From Herbaspirillum rhizosphaerae_A (GTDB lineage: Bacteria; Pseudomonadota; Gammaproteobacteria; Burkholderiales; Burkholderiaceae_D): DNA of 64,000 bases. Position 1 is the first letter of the stretch. The number at the start of each line of letters is the position of its first letter. Shown here piece after piece: positions 25,777 to 34,159 of the stretch. Where the stretch lies: the NCBI RefSeq assembly GCF_046025915.1, contig NZ_JAQQFR010000001.1, positions 62,001 to 126,000 of the forward strand. The letters are read 5' to 3'. The notes under the pieces are model-generated. The model did no database searches, had not been told where the DNA came from, and was given only the letters and a program-made list of their open reading frames with translations. The translations under genes and the position numbers were made by a program.

Positions 25777-26718
25777 TCAATCGCGCATCTCGCGGCCGGT
25801 CAGCTTCAGGAAAAGATCTTCCAGATTGGCCGGCCGATGCAGATAGCGCAGCCCCTGCGCATGCTGCAGGGTGGCCAGCAACGGCCGCACGTCGTTGGTG
25901 TAGCAGAACACCGTTTCACCGCTGTATTCGACGCGAGAGGCATTGCCGTGACCGTGTTGCTCAGCCCAGGACCTGGCGCTTTCGCCGTAGACTTCCAACA
26001 CTTCGGATTCAATATGCTGCGCGATCAGACTCTGCGGCGAGCCCTCGGCAATCATCTTGCCGTGATCGATCACCGCGAGACGGTCGCACAGGCGCTCGGC
26101 TTCATCCATGAAGTGCGTCGTCAGCAAGATCGTCTTGCCGCGCGCAAGCAGGCTCTTGAGGCGCTCCCAGATCATATGGCGCGCCTGTGGATCCAGACCG
26201 GTGGTCGGTTCATCCATGAAGAGCAGATCGGGATCATTGACCAGTGCCCGCGCAAGCGTCAGACGACGCTTCATGCCGCCAGACAGCTCGCCAATGCGCG
26301 CGTCTTTCTTCGCGGTCAGGTTAGCGAATTCGAGCAGTTCCGGAATCCTTAATCGCGTCACGTCGTCGGCAATACCAAAATAGCGCGCGAAGACCAGCAG
26401 ATTCTCTTGCACTGTGAAATCAGGATCGAGATTGTCGGCCTGCGGTACGACGCCGACACGCATGCGCGCAATGCGCGCGTGATCGGGAATCTGTTGACCG
26501 TTCAGCAGAATCTCGCCACTGTCAGGCGTAGACAATCCGAGACACAGGCGCAACGTCGTTGTCTTGCCCGCGCCATTAGGACCGAGCAGACCATAGCATT
26601 CGCCACGACGCAGCGCAAAACTGAGGTCATTGATGATGGCTGTACGTTCAGCGCCGGAGCCAAAGGCTTTATGTAAATTGCGGACTGAAAGTATCGATGT
26701 CTCTGTGGTTTCTGCCAT
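25777..26718 (-). CDS. NodI-type ABC transporter ATP-binding protein
   Basis: ATPase of the exporter. Walker A is LLGPNGAGKTTTLRL, the signature LSGGMKRRLTLARAL, Walker B LLFMDEPTTGLDP and the switch region LLTTHFMDEAERLCDR. It has about 313 residues from the ATG preceded by AAGGA; a GTG 24 bases upstream is the alternative. The NodI-specific C-terminal region (near YSGETVFCYTNDVRPLL and LRYLHRPANLEDLFLKLTGR) is present. It is the first gene of the ATPase-permease-cutA-dsbD operon. Confidence 0.92.
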   Translation of the reverse strand: MAETTETSILSVRNLHKAFGSGAERTAIINDLSFALRRGECYGLLGPNGAGKTTTLRLCLGLSTPDSGEILLNGQQIPDHARIARMRVGVVPQADNLDPDFTVQENLLVFARYFGIADDVTRLRIPELLEFANLTAKKDARIGELSGGMKRRLTLARALVNDPDLLFMDEPTTGLDPQARHMIWERLKSLLARGKTILLTTHFMDEAERLCDRLAVIDHGKMIAEGSPQSLIAQHIESEVLEVYGESARSWAEQHGHGNASRVEYSGETVFCYTNDVRPLLATLQHAQGLRYLHRPANLEDLFLKLTGREMRD

Positions 26719-26933
26719 GTTGTCCTTGTGGTCGCCTGTCACGCTGACTGCCGTTCAATTCAACCCACGGGTTCGTGCCTTATAGCTGTCTGTCCTGATG
26801 ATCGTTTGATCGTCCAACTGCTTAGATAGCACGTGGCGATCTGTACCTCAGACTCTTCGACCGTCTGCAGCTTTGGTCGTTTCATGTACTGCCGACCTTA
26901 CAAGCGCATCCGCATTCTGAAACCCGGAAATGC

Positions 26934-26959
26934 AAAAAGCCAGGCAGAGCCTGGCTTTT
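26934..26959 (-). terminator. Terminator of the alpha (rplQ) operon
   Basis: A perfect 7-bp stem GCCAGGC / GCCTGGC with loop AGA is flanked by five A on the left, which read as UUUUU on the minus strand, and by TTTT on the right. It stands about 40 bases past the rplQ stop. Confidence 0.92.
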
Positions 26960-26998
26960 CTTCATCGTGCTTGACGCGATGTCTGCATGCAGCTGAGA

Positions 26999-27388
26999 TT
27001 ACTCAACGCTTGGCGCTTCTTCGGAGACGTCTGGACGATCGACCAGTTCAACGAAAGCCATCGGTGCGTTATCGCCGACGCGGAAACCCATTTTCAGGAT
27101 GCGCAGGTAGCCGCCGTTACGGGTAGCGTAACGTGGGCCCAGTTCGGAGAACAGCTTGCCGACGATTTCGCGGTCGCGCAGGCGGGAGAATGCCAGACGC
27201 TTGTTAGCCAGTGTATCGGTCTTGCCCAGAGTCAGGATAGGCTCGACAACGCGGCGCAGTTCCTTGGCTTTTGGCAAAGTTGTCTTGATGGCTTCGTGGC
27301 GCAGCAGGGATACTGTCATGTTGCGCAGCATTGCCAGGCGGTGCGAGGAAGTACGATTCAGTTTACGGAGACCGTGACGGTGACGCAT
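26999..27388 (-). CDS. rplQ: 50S ribosomal protein L17
   Basis: Large-subunit protein close to the exit tunnel. The opening MRHRHGLRKLNRTSSHRLAM is the family signature. It has 129 residues with a short acidic tail (DVSEEAPSVE) beyond the usual core. It is the last gene of the alpha operon and is followed by a terminator. It is separated from rpoA by 190 bases, wider than is typical for the pair. Confidence 0.98.
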   Translation of the reverse strand: MRHRHGLRKLNRTSSHRLAMLRNMTVSLLRHEAIKTTLPKAKELRRVVEPILTLGKTDTLANKRLAFSRLRDREIVGKLFSELGPRYATRNGGYLRILKMGFRVGDNAPMAFVELVDRPDVSEEAPSVE

Positions 27389-27539
27389 GATATTTCCTTT
27401 CAGATTACAGTTTTAATCCAGCTCTTCTATCGGCAGTGTCTAGTTGCCGCGGACCGGTATCGATTAGGTTATTGCCTGTTGCCAGGACTTGTCGCTTCTA
27501 CTACGGTGCTGCTTGATTCAGTTCTGACTTGCTTTGTCT

Positions 27540-27565
27540 GGCGAGCGATCTCTCAAGCGCTCGCC
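27540..27565 (-). other. Hairpin between rpoA and rplQ
   Basis: An 8-bp perfect stem GGCGAGCG / CGCTCGCC with a 10-base loop lies just after the rpoA stop. It has no U-run, so an RNA-processing or stability element is more likely than a terminator. Confidence 0.5.
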
Positions 27566-27578
27566 ATCATTGCAACAA

Positions 27579-28556
27579 TTACTTTTCCAGGCCGGCTGGC
27601 GGCCAGTTTTCCAGCTTCATGCCCAGGGTCAGACCGCGGGATGCCAGAACTTCCTTGATTTCGTTCAGGGACTTGCGGCCCAGATTCGGCGTCTTCAGCA
27701 GTTCATTTTCGCTACGTTGGATCAGATCGCCAATGTAGTAAATGTTTTCGGCCTTCAGGCAGTTTGCCGAACGGACAGTCAGTTCCAGATCGTCGACCGG
27801 ACGCAACAGGATAGGATCGACTTGCGGTGCGCGCGATGGTGCTTCGGCAGTCGCTTCGGTACCTTCCAGAGCAGCGAACACGTTCAGTTGATCAACCAGG
27901 ACGCGGGCCGATTGACGGATCGCTTCTTCAGGGGTGATCACACCGTTGGTTTCGATATTGATGACCAGCTTGTCCAGGTCGGTACGTTGTTCCACACGCG
28001 CCGATTCAACAGCGTAGGAAACACGGCGCACTGGCGAGAACGACGCGTCCAGGATGATGCGACCGATGGTCTTGTTTGCATCTTCGGACAAACGGCGAAC
28101 GTTACCCGGCACATAGCCACGGCCCTTTTCGACCTTGATCTGCATGTCCAGCTTGCCGCCTGCTGTCAGATTGGCAATCACGTGGTCAGGATTGATCAGC
28201 TCAACATCGTGCGGCAGATCGATATCCGATGCCAGCACCACGCCTTCGCCTTCCTTCTTCAGGGTCAGAGTGACTTCGTCGCGATTATGCAACTTGAAGA
28301 CCACGCCCTTCAGGTTCAACAGGATGTCAACGACGTCTTCTTGCACGCCGTCGAGGGAAGAATATTCATGTACGACGCCGGCGATGGTGACTTCGGTTGG
28401 GGCATAACCGATCATCGACGACAGCAGAACGCGGCGCAGCGCGTTGCCCAGAGTGTGGCCATAACCACGTTCGAACGGCTCCATCACGACTTTTGCGTGA
28501 CCGGCGCCGAGCGCTTCAACTTCGATAATACGTGGCTTCAACAAACTATTTTGCAT
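27579..28556 (-). CDS. rpoA: RNA polymerase subunit alpha
   Basis: Assembly platform of RNA polymerase. The N-terminal domain (about 1-230) includes FERGYGHTLGNALRRVLLSSM. After a linker the C-terminal domain includes LELTVRSANCLKAENIYYIGDL, with the Arg that contacts UP-element DNA, and the helix-hairpin-helix LGRKSLNEIKEVL. The length of 325 residues is normal. AAGGA precedes the ATG. A terminator-like hairpin separates it from rpsD. Confidence 0.99.
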   Translation of the reverse strand: MQNSLLKPRIIEVEALGAGHAKVVMEPFERGYGHTLGNALRRVLLSSMIGYAPTEVTIAGVVHEYSSLDGVQEDVVDILLNLKGVVFKLHNRDEVTLTLKKEGEGVVLASDIDLPHDVELINPDHVIANLTAGGKLDMQIKVEKGRGYVPGNVRRLSEDANKTIGRIILDASFSPVRRVSYAVESARVEQRTDLDKLVINIETNGVITPEEAIRQSARVLVDQLNVFAALEGTEATAEAPSRAPQVDPILLRPVDDLELTVRSANCLKAENIYYIGDLIQRSENELLKTPNLGRKSLNEIKEVLASRGLTLGMKLENWPPAGLEK

Positions 28557-28614
28557 GAAATGTCCTTTTCAATACCCTCGGTTCGTTACACCGATAAGGC
28601 TGATGGCATGTCGG

Positions 28615-28638
28615 AAAAATGCCCACCGATAGGTGGGC
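28615..28638 (-). terminator. Terminator-like hairpin between rpsD and rpoA
   Basis: GCCCACC / GGTGGGC with a four-base loop is followed on the minus strand by ATTTTTCC. It lies 23 bases after the rpsD stop and about 60 before rpoA, so some transcripts may end here and lower rpoA output relative to the S13-S11-S4 genes. Confidence 0.7.
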
Positions 28639-28660
28639 ACAGGGAAAATCAGGGTACGGA

Positions 28661-29284
28661 TTAACGCGAATACAGTTCGACGATCAGCGATTCGTTGACG
28701 TCGTTAGCGATTTCGTTACGGTCCGGGGAAGTCTTGTAAGTGCCTTCCAGCTTCTTCGCATCAACGGAAACCCACGATGGGAAACCGGACTGCTCAGCCA
28801 GCGACAGCGCTTCAGCGATACGCACTTGCTTCTTGGCCTTTTCGCGAACGGCAACAACGTCACCAGCCTTGACTTGGTACGAAGCGATGTTCACGACGAT
28901 ACCGTTAACAGTCAGCGCCTTGTGGGACACCAGCTGACGCGCTTCGGCGCGAGTCGAGCCGAAGCCCATGCGATAAACGACGTTGTCCAGACGCGCTTCC
29001 AGCAACTTCAGCAGTGTTTCACCGGTGTTGCCCTTGCGACGGTCCGCTTCAGCGAAGTAGCGGCGGAATTGGCGCTCGAGCACGCCGTAGATACGCTTGA
29101 CCTTTTGCTTTTCGCGCAATTGGTTGCCGTAGTCCGAAGTGCGAGCACCGGAAGTGCGACCGTGTTGACCTGGCTTGGAATCCAGTTTGCACTTGGAATC
29201 CAGCGAGCGGCGTGCGCTCTTGAGGAACAGGTCGGTGCCTTCGCGGCGGGAAAGTTTTGCTTTTGGTCCGATATAACGTGCCAC
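28661..29284 (-). CDS. rpsD: 30S ribosomal protein S4
   Basis: Primary 16S rRNA binding protein and, in enterobacteria, the translational repressor of the alpha operon. MARYIGPKAKLSRREGTDL opens the protein and the S4 RNA-binding domain (RLDNVVYRMGFGSTRAEARQLVSH) begins near residue 100. The zinc-binding Cys cluster is absent. It has 207 residues. Hairpins with U-runs lie on both sides of the gene. Confidence 0.99.
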   Translation of the reverse strand: MARYIGPKAKLSRREGTDLFLKSARRSLDSKCKLDSKPGQHGRTSGARTSDYGNQLREKQKVKRIYGVLERQFRRYFAEADRRKGNTGETLLKLLEARLDNVVYRMGFGSTRAEARQLVSHKALTVNGIVVNIASYQVKAGDVVAVREKAKKQVRIAEALSLAEQSGFPSWVSVDAKKLEGTYKTSPDRNEIANDVNESLIVELYSR

Positions 29285-29370
29285 GGTATTTCCTTTATTA
29301 AATGACGTTCCAAGACCATCGCTGGCCTGAACGCTAGTTTGATCTGCGTGCTATCAAACAGTGGGCTTAA

Positions 29371-29400
29371 GAACAAAACCCGCCAAGGTCATTGGCGGGT
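29371..29400 (-). terminator. Terminator-like hairpin between rpsK and rpsD
   Basis: A perfect 9-bp stem ACCCGCCAA / TTGGCGGGT with a five-base loop is followed on the minus strand by TTTTGTTCTT. It lies 50 bases after rpsK inside what is usually one operon, so either attenuation or a separate rpsD promoter is implied. Confidence 0.75.
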
Positions 29401-29451
29401 GATTTCCGACACTTTCGCGTATTCGGCGAAAGCGCAAGATTATACTACAGA

Positions 29452-29856
29452 TTAGATACGACGACGCTTTGGTGGGCGGCAGCCGTTGTGCGGGACCGGA
29501 GTCACGTCCTGGATCTGGGTGATCTTGATACCCAGATTGTTCAGTGCGCGGACAGCCGATTCACGACCTGGGCCTGGGCCCTTGATGCGAACTTCCAGAT
29601 TCTTGATACCGCATTCGATTGCAACCTTGCCGGCAGCTTCAGCAGCGACCTGGGCAGCAAACGGAGTCGATTTACGCGAACCCTTGAAACCGGCACCACC
29701 CGAAGTCGCCCAAGACAAAGCATTACCTTGGCGATCAGTGATCGTGATGATGGTATTGTTGAACGAAGCGTGAACGTGAGCTATACCTTCTGCAACGTTC
29801 TTCTTAACTTTCTTGCGCACACGTGCTGCTGCGGCGTTATTTGGGGCTTTTGCCAT
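29452..29856 (-). CDS. rpsK: 30S ribosomal protein S11
   Basis: Platform protein of the small subunit. HVHASFNNTIITITDRQGN near residue 27 and the basic C-terminus NGCRPPKRRRI are diagnostic. It has 134 residues. It follows rpsM after 51 bases and is followed by a hairpin with a U-run. Confidence 0.99.
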   Translation of the reverse strand: MAKAPNNAAAARVRKKVKKNVAEGIAHVHASFNNTIITITDRQGNALSWATSGGAGFKGSRKSTPFAAQVAAEAAGKVAIECGIKNLEVRIKGPGPGRESAVRALNNLGIKITQIQDVTPVPHNGCRPPKRRRI

Positions 29857-29907
29857 AATTATTTCCTTGATTCCGAACCGACTAGCAGTTACAGAGACGC
29901 TAGGGGA

Positions 29908-30273
29908 TTATTTCTTCAACGATTGAGCGGCCTTGCGCGGACCCTTGCGAGTACGTGCGTTGGTGCGGGTACGTTGGCCACGGCAAGGCAGACCCTTACG
30001 GTGACGCATACCACGGTAGCAGCCCAGATCCATCAAACGCTTGATGTTCATGGACAGTTCACGACGCAGGTCACCTTCGACGACGAATTTTGCAATTTCG
30101 TCACGAAGCTTTTCCAGCTCGTTATCGTCCAGATCCTTGACCTTTTTGTTGGTCGGAACACCCGTAGCGACGCAGATTTCTTCTGCTCGTGGGCGGCCAA
30201 CACCGTAGATGGCTGTCAGGCCGATAACAGTGTGCTGATGGTTGGGGATATTCACCCCTGCAATACGTGCCAT
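29908..30273 (-). CDS. rpsM: 30S ribosomal protein S13
   Basis: Head protein that contacts the P-site tRNA and L5. MARIAGVNIPNHQHTVIGLTAIYGVG and the C-terminal RTRTNARTRKGPRKA tail match the family. It has 121 residues. It lies between rpmJ and rpsK, the classical start of the alpha operon. Confidence 0.99.
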   Translation of the reverse strand: MARIAGVNIPNHQHTVIGLTAIYGVGRPRAEEICVATGVPTNKKVKDLDDNELEKLRDEIAKFVVEGDLRRELSMNIKRLMDLGCYRGMRHRKGLPCRGQRTRTNARTRKGPRKAAQSLKK

Positions 30274-30301
30274 GCGTTATTCCTCGATCAATAACGTTAA
30301 A

Positions 30302-30415
30302 TTAACCTTGGCGCTGTTTATGACGCGGTTCTGTGCAGATAACACGAACAACGCCTTTGCGCTTGATGATTTTGCAGTTGCGGCAGATCCGCTTGACTGA
30401 TGCGAGCACTTTCAT
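30302..30415 (-). CDS. rpmJ: 50S ribosomal protein L36
   Basis: 37-residue protein opening MKVLASVKRICRNC and ending in EPRHKQRQG. The zinc ligands are C11, C14, C27 and H32, so this is the zinc-containing form. The ATG overlaps no other gene; infA ends 36 bases upstream and rpsM begins 28 bases downstream. Confidence 0.97.
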   Translation of the reverse strand: MKVLASVKRICRNCKIIKRKGVVRVICTEPRHKQRQG

Positions 30416-30451
30416 TGTGGCCCTCTTTCTTTCAATACTAGGTTCGTTTCA

Positions 30452-30670
30452 CTACTTGGTACGGAACACGATACGTGCCCGGCTCAAATCATAAGGAGTC
30501 AGTTCCACCGTTACCTTATCTCCTGGGAGGATGCGAATATAGTTCATCCGCATTTTCCCGGAAATATGGCCGAGTACAACATGTCCGTTTTCCAACTTAA
30601 CTCTGAATGTCGCATTAGGCAGATTCTCCAGAATCTCGCCTTGCATCTGAATAACGTCGTCTTTTGCCAT
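30452..30670 (-). CDS. infA: Translation initiation factor IF-1
   Basis: 72-residue OB-fold factor that occupies the ribosomal A site during initiation. MAKDDVIQMQGEILENLPNATF opens it, and the core GHISGKMRMNYIRILPGDKV is intact. It stands between secY and rpmJ. That position is common in betaproteobacteria and Gram-positives but not in Escherichia coli, where infA is elsewhere. Confidence 0.98.
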   Translation of the reverse strand: MAKDDVIQMQGEILENLPNATFRVKLENGHVVLGHISGKMRMNYIRILPGDKVTVELTPYDLSRARIVFRTK

Positions 30671-30704
30671 TCCGTCGTCTGTTCCTTTGGGCGCTACCCT
30701 TCAC

Positions 30705-32036
30705 CTATCGTGAAGTCATACCGCCCTTGAAATTTGCCTTACGAAGCAACGATTCATACTGCTGTGACATTACATAATTCTGAACCTGCGCCATGAAATC
30801 CATGGTGACAACCACAATAATCAGAAGGGAGGTTCCACCGAAGTAGAAAGGCACCTTCCAACGTGCGATCAAGAATTCCGGCAACAAGCAAACCAGTGTG
30901 ATATACACCGCACCAGCCAACGTCAAGCGCATCAAGATCTTGTCGATGTAGCGTGCTGTTTGATCACCAGGACGAATACCAGGAACAAACGCGCCGCTCT
31001 TTTTCAGGTTATCTGCAGTTTCTTTGCTGTTGAATACCAACGCAGTGTAGAAAAAACAGAAGAAAACAATTGCGATCGCATACAGCAGCGCATGAATCGG
31101 CTCACCTGGCGCCATCGATGCAGCCAAATCCTTCAGAAAGCGAATGAAAGGATTCGATGTATCGCCGGAAGTGAACCAGCTCGTGATCGTTGCCGGGAAC
31201 AAGATGATCGACGAAGCAAAAATAGGAGGAATCACACCAGCCATATTCAGCTTCAGCGGCAAATGACTGCTTTGACCGCCGTAAATCTTGTTGCCAACCT
31301 GACGCTTCGCATAATTCACCAGGATCTTGCGCTGGCCGCGTTCAATGAACACAACCAGGAACGTAACCAGAGCGACGATCAGGCAGATCAGAATTGCGGA
31401 CAATGCGTTCATCGAACCTGTACGAACCAGCTCAAACAAACCACCCAATGCGTTCGGCAAACCAGCTGCGATACCGGCAAAGATAATGATGGAAATACCA
31501 TTACCCAGACCACGCTCTGTAATTTGCTCACCCAACCACATCAGGAACATCGTACCGGTCACCAGCGTCACAACCGTCGTCAGGCGAAACGCCAGACCAG
31601 GATCCAACACAAGACCAGCTTGCGATTCCAATGCAACAGCAATACCCAGCGCCTGAAACGTCGCCAGCACCAAGGTGCCGTAGCGGGTGTACTGAGTAAT
31701 CTTGCGACGACCAGCTTCACCTTCTTTTTTCAACGCTTCAAGCTGCGGCGATACCACCGACAGCAACTGCATGATGATCGACGCCGAAATATACGGCATG
31801 ATCCCAAGAGCGAAAATTGTGAAACGCGACAGGGCACCACCGGAGAACATGTTGAACATGCCCAGAATGCCACCCTGGTTTTGCTTAAACAATTGCGCCA
31901 ACTGCGTCGGGTCAATTCCTGGGACAGGAATATGAGCACCGATGCGATATACAACTAATGCTGCCAGCAAAAACCACAAACGGCCCCAAGGGAAACCTTT
32001 TGCAGCGCCTTTAGCAAGTTGGGGTGTAGTCGCCAA
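30705..32036 (-). CDS. secY: Protein translocase subunit SecY
   Basis: Channel subunit of the Sec translocon with ten membrane helices over 443 residues. Recognisable segments are GRLWFLLAALVVYRIGAHIPVPGID (helix 1), the plug region around GILGMFNMFSGGALSRFTIFALGIMPYISASIIMQLL and the C-terminal helices near GGTSLLIIVVVTMDFMAQVQ. It is translated after rplO as usual and is followed by infA after 34 bases. Confidence 0.99.
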   Translation of the reverse strand: MATTPQLAKGAAKGFPWGRLWFLLAALVVYRIGAHIPVPGIDPTQLAQLFKQNQGGILGMFNMFSGGALSRFTIFALGIMPYISASIIMQLLSVVSPQLEALKKEGEAGRRKITQYTRYGTLVLATFQALGIAVALESQAGLVLDPGLAFRLTTVVTLVTGTMFLMWLGEQITERGLGNGISIIIFAGIAAGLPNALGGLFELVRTGSMNALSAILICLIVALVTFLVVFIERGQRKILVNYAKRQVGNKIYGGQSSHLPLKLNMAGVIPPIFASSIILFPATITSWFTSGDTSNPFIRFLKDLAASMAPGEPIHALLYAIAIVFFCFFYTALVFNSKETADNLKKSGAFVPGIRPGDQTARYIDKILMRLTLAGAVYITLVCLLPEFLIARWKVPFYFGGTSLLIIVVVTMDFMAQVQNYVMSQQYESLLRKANFKGGMTSR

Positions 32037-32061
32037 TTAATGCTCCGCGTCAACTGTCAGA

Positions 32062-32493
32062 TTAAGCTACCGAACCGCCGGCAGCTTCAATAGCTGCTTT
32101 AGCGCCCTTGGTAGCAATCAGACCTTTGACTGTTACTTTTTTTGTCAGCTCGCCCGACAAAATGATGCGGACAACCTTGGCCAGTTCGCCAATAACACCG
32201 GCTTGCTTCAATGCCAGGATATCGATTTCAGTAACTGGCAGGCTTTCCAGGTCGGACAAACGAACTTCAGCCTTGTACGGCGTTGCCAGCGACTTGAAAC
32301 CACGCTTTGGCAGACGGCGTTGCAGAGGCATCTGACCGCCTTCGAAACCGACTTTATGGAAACCGCCCGAACGCGATTTTTGACCCTTGTGACCACGGCC
32401 GGCTGTCTTACCCAAGCCAGAACCGATACCACGACCGACGCGACGCTTGTAGTGCTTGGCGCCTTCTGCGGGTTGGATTGTGTTTAATTCCAT
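32062..32493 (-). CDS. rplO: 50S ribosomal protein L15
   Basis: Late-assembly protein of the large subunit. GRGIGSGLGKTAGRGHKGQKSRSGG is the Gly-rich rRNA-binding arm and PLQRRLPKRGFKS follows. The ATG preceded by GGAG gives 143 residues; eight further upstream codons are open but not needed. Confidence 0.98.
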   Translation of the reverse strand: MELNTIQPAEGAKHYKRRVGRGIGSGLGKTAGRGHKGQKSRSGGFHKVGFEGGQMPLQRRLPKRGFKSLATPYKAEVRLSDLESLPVTEIDILALKQAGVIGELAKVVRIILSGELTKKVTVKGLIATKGAKAAIEAAGGSVA

Positions 32494-32520
32494 GATTTGC
32501 TCCGTTCGCAAGCCCAAGGC

Positions 32521-32700
32521 TTACGAAACCACTTTCACAAGATAGGACACTTTGTTGATCATGCCGCGAACCGATGGAGTGTCTTGCAATTCGGAGACCG
32601 AATTCACGCGACGCAGTCCCAGACCGCGCACAGTTGCACGGTGGTCTTGGCGAGTACCGATCAGACCTTTGACCAGTTGCACTTTAATTGTGTTTGCCAT
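32521..32700 (-). CDS. rpmD: 50S ribosomal protein L30
   Basis: 59-residue protein, MANTIKVQLVKGLIGTRQDH, with the conserved GLRRVNS and MINKVSYLVKV segments. The frame is open further upstream into rpsE, but the Met used is the family start. It lies 10 bases after rpsE. Confidence 0.98.
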   Translation of the reverse strand: MANTIKVQLVKGLIGTRQDHRATVRGLGLRRVNSVSELQDTPSVRGMINKVSYLVKVVS

Positions 32701-32710
32701 CTGTTTCACC

Positions 32711-33229
32711 TTAGCCCAGGATGTCTTCAACAGACTTGCCGCGCTTGGCTGCAATTTCTGCTGGAGTGTTCATTTTGGACAAACCGTCGAGTGTTGCACG
32801 GACCATGTTGTAAGGATTGGTAGAACCATTCGACTTAGCAACGACGTTAGTCACGCCCATCACTTCGAAAATTGCGCGCATTGGACCACCAGCGATCACG
32901 CCAGTACCGTCTTTAGCTGGCGACATCAGAACTGACGACGCGCCGTGCTTGCCGGTCACTGTGTGTTGCAGAGTGCCGTTCTTCAAGGTGACCTTGATCA
33001 TCTTGCGACGGGCTTCTTCCATTGCCTTCTGCACTGCAACTGGCACTTCCTTCGACTTGCCCTTGCCCATGCCGATGCGGCCATCGCCGTCACCAACAAC
33101 TGCCAGCGCTGCGAAACCCATGATACGACCACCCTTCACCACTTTGGTGACACGGTTGACCGCGATCATTTTTTCGCGCATGCCGTCATCAGGCTTGTCG
33201 CTTTGCGTTTTGGATTGCATTTTTGCCAT
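32711..33229 (-). CDS. rpsE: 30S ribosomal protein S5
   Basis: Small-subunit protein that affects decoding accuracy. The double-stranded-RNA-like N-terminal domain reads MIAVNRVTKVVKGGRIMGFAALAVVGDGDG, the loop where spectinomycin-resistance changes are known, and it is of wild-type form here. It has 172 residues. GTGVIAGGPMRAIFE marks the C-terminal domain. Confidence 0.99.
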   Translation of the reverse strand: MAKMQSKTQSDKPDDGMREKMIAVNRVTKVVKGGRIMGFAALAVVGDGDGRIGMGKGKSKEVPVAVQKAMEEARRKMIKVTLKNGTLQHTVTGKHGASSVLMSPAKDGTGVIAGGPMRAIFEVMGVTNVVAKSNGSTNPYNMVRATLDGLSKMNTPAEIAAKRGKSVEDILG

Positions 33230-33240
33230 GATGATTTTCC

Positions 33241-33603
33241 TTAGAACTTCAGGCCGGCTTCACGCGCAGCTTCAGCCAGCGCTTTGACGCGACCGTGATA
33301 ACGGAAACCGGAGCGGTCAAACGCTACTTCGGTGACTCCAGCTTTCAGTGCCTTCTCGGCGACGCGCTTGCCTACCAGTGTCGCAGCAGCAGCGTTGCCG
33401 CCCTTGCCCGATTGACCAGCCAGTTGTTGGCGAACTTCCGCCTCCAACGTCGATGCCGAAGCCAGTACGTTTGCGTCGGGGCCGATGATGCTCGCATAGA
33501 TGTGCGTATTGGTACGATGCACGGCCAGGCGATTGACCTTTAATTCTGCGATCTTGGCACGGGTTTGAGTCGCGCGGCGCAGACGTGATTGTTTCTTGTC
33601 CAT
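33241..33603 (-). CDS. rplR: 50S ribosomal protein L18
   Basis: 5S rRNA binding protein, 120 residues. MDKKQSRLRRATQTRAKIAEL is the basic N-terminus and FDRSGFRYHGRVKALAEAAREAGLKF the C-terminus. The ATG is preceded by GGGG at seven bases; a TTG two codons earlier is open but unlikely. Confidence 0.98.
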   Translation of the reverse strand: MDKKQSRLRRATQTRAKIAELKVNRLAVHRTNTHIYASIIGPDANVLASASTLEAEVRQQLAGQSGKGGNAAAATLVGKRVAEKALKAGVTEVAFDRSGFRYHGRVKALAEAAREAGLKF

Positions 33604-33615
33604 CGTCAACCCCTA

Positions 33616-34149
33616 TTACTTCTTCTTGGTTTCTTTGAGTACAACCACTTCATCCGAATAACGAACGCCCTTGCCCTTGTAAGGCTCTGGCTGACGATAT
33701 GCACGGATTTCAGCGGCGACCTGGCCAACTACTTGGCGGTCGATACCCTTGATTAAGATCTCGGTTTGAGTCGGGGTTTCACACTTGATGCCTTGTGGCA
33801 TCTGGTGAACGACTGGGTGCGAAAAGCCCAGCGACAGATTCAGCTTGTCGCCTTGTGCTTGAGCGCGGAAACCCACACCAACCAAGTTCAGCTTCTTTTC
33901 GAAACCCTTTGTGACACCGTTGACCATGTTATTGACCAACGCACGCAGGGTACCGGACATCGCATTTGCTTCACGGCTGTCATTTGCAACCTCGAAGTTC
34001 AGCGTGCCATTGTTGTTTGCGACCTTCACCAAGCCAGTCAATGGCTGGGAAAGCGAGCCCAACGGGCCTTTTACTGTGATCTGCGCTGCAGTAATGGTCG
34101 CTTCCGCGCCACTCGGCAGTGCAATCGGCATTTTACCAACACGAGACAT
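33616..34149 (-). CDS. rplF: 50S ribosomal protein L6
   Basis: Protein near the factor-binding site of the large subunit. Two homologous domains are seen. The C-terminal signature PEPYKGKGVRYSDE is intact. It has 177 residues. It lies between rpsH and rplR with short gaps. Confidence 0.99.
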   Translation of the reverse strand: MSRVGKMPIALPSGAEATITAAQITVKGPLGSLSQPLTGLVKVANNNGTLNFEVANDSREANAMSGTLRALVNNMVNGVTKGFEKKLNLVGVGFRAQAQGDKLNLSLGFSHPVVHQMPQGIKCETPTQTEILIKGIDRQVVGQVAAEIRAYRQPEPYKGKGVRYSDEVVVLKETKKK

Positions 34150-34159
34150 ATTGCACTCC

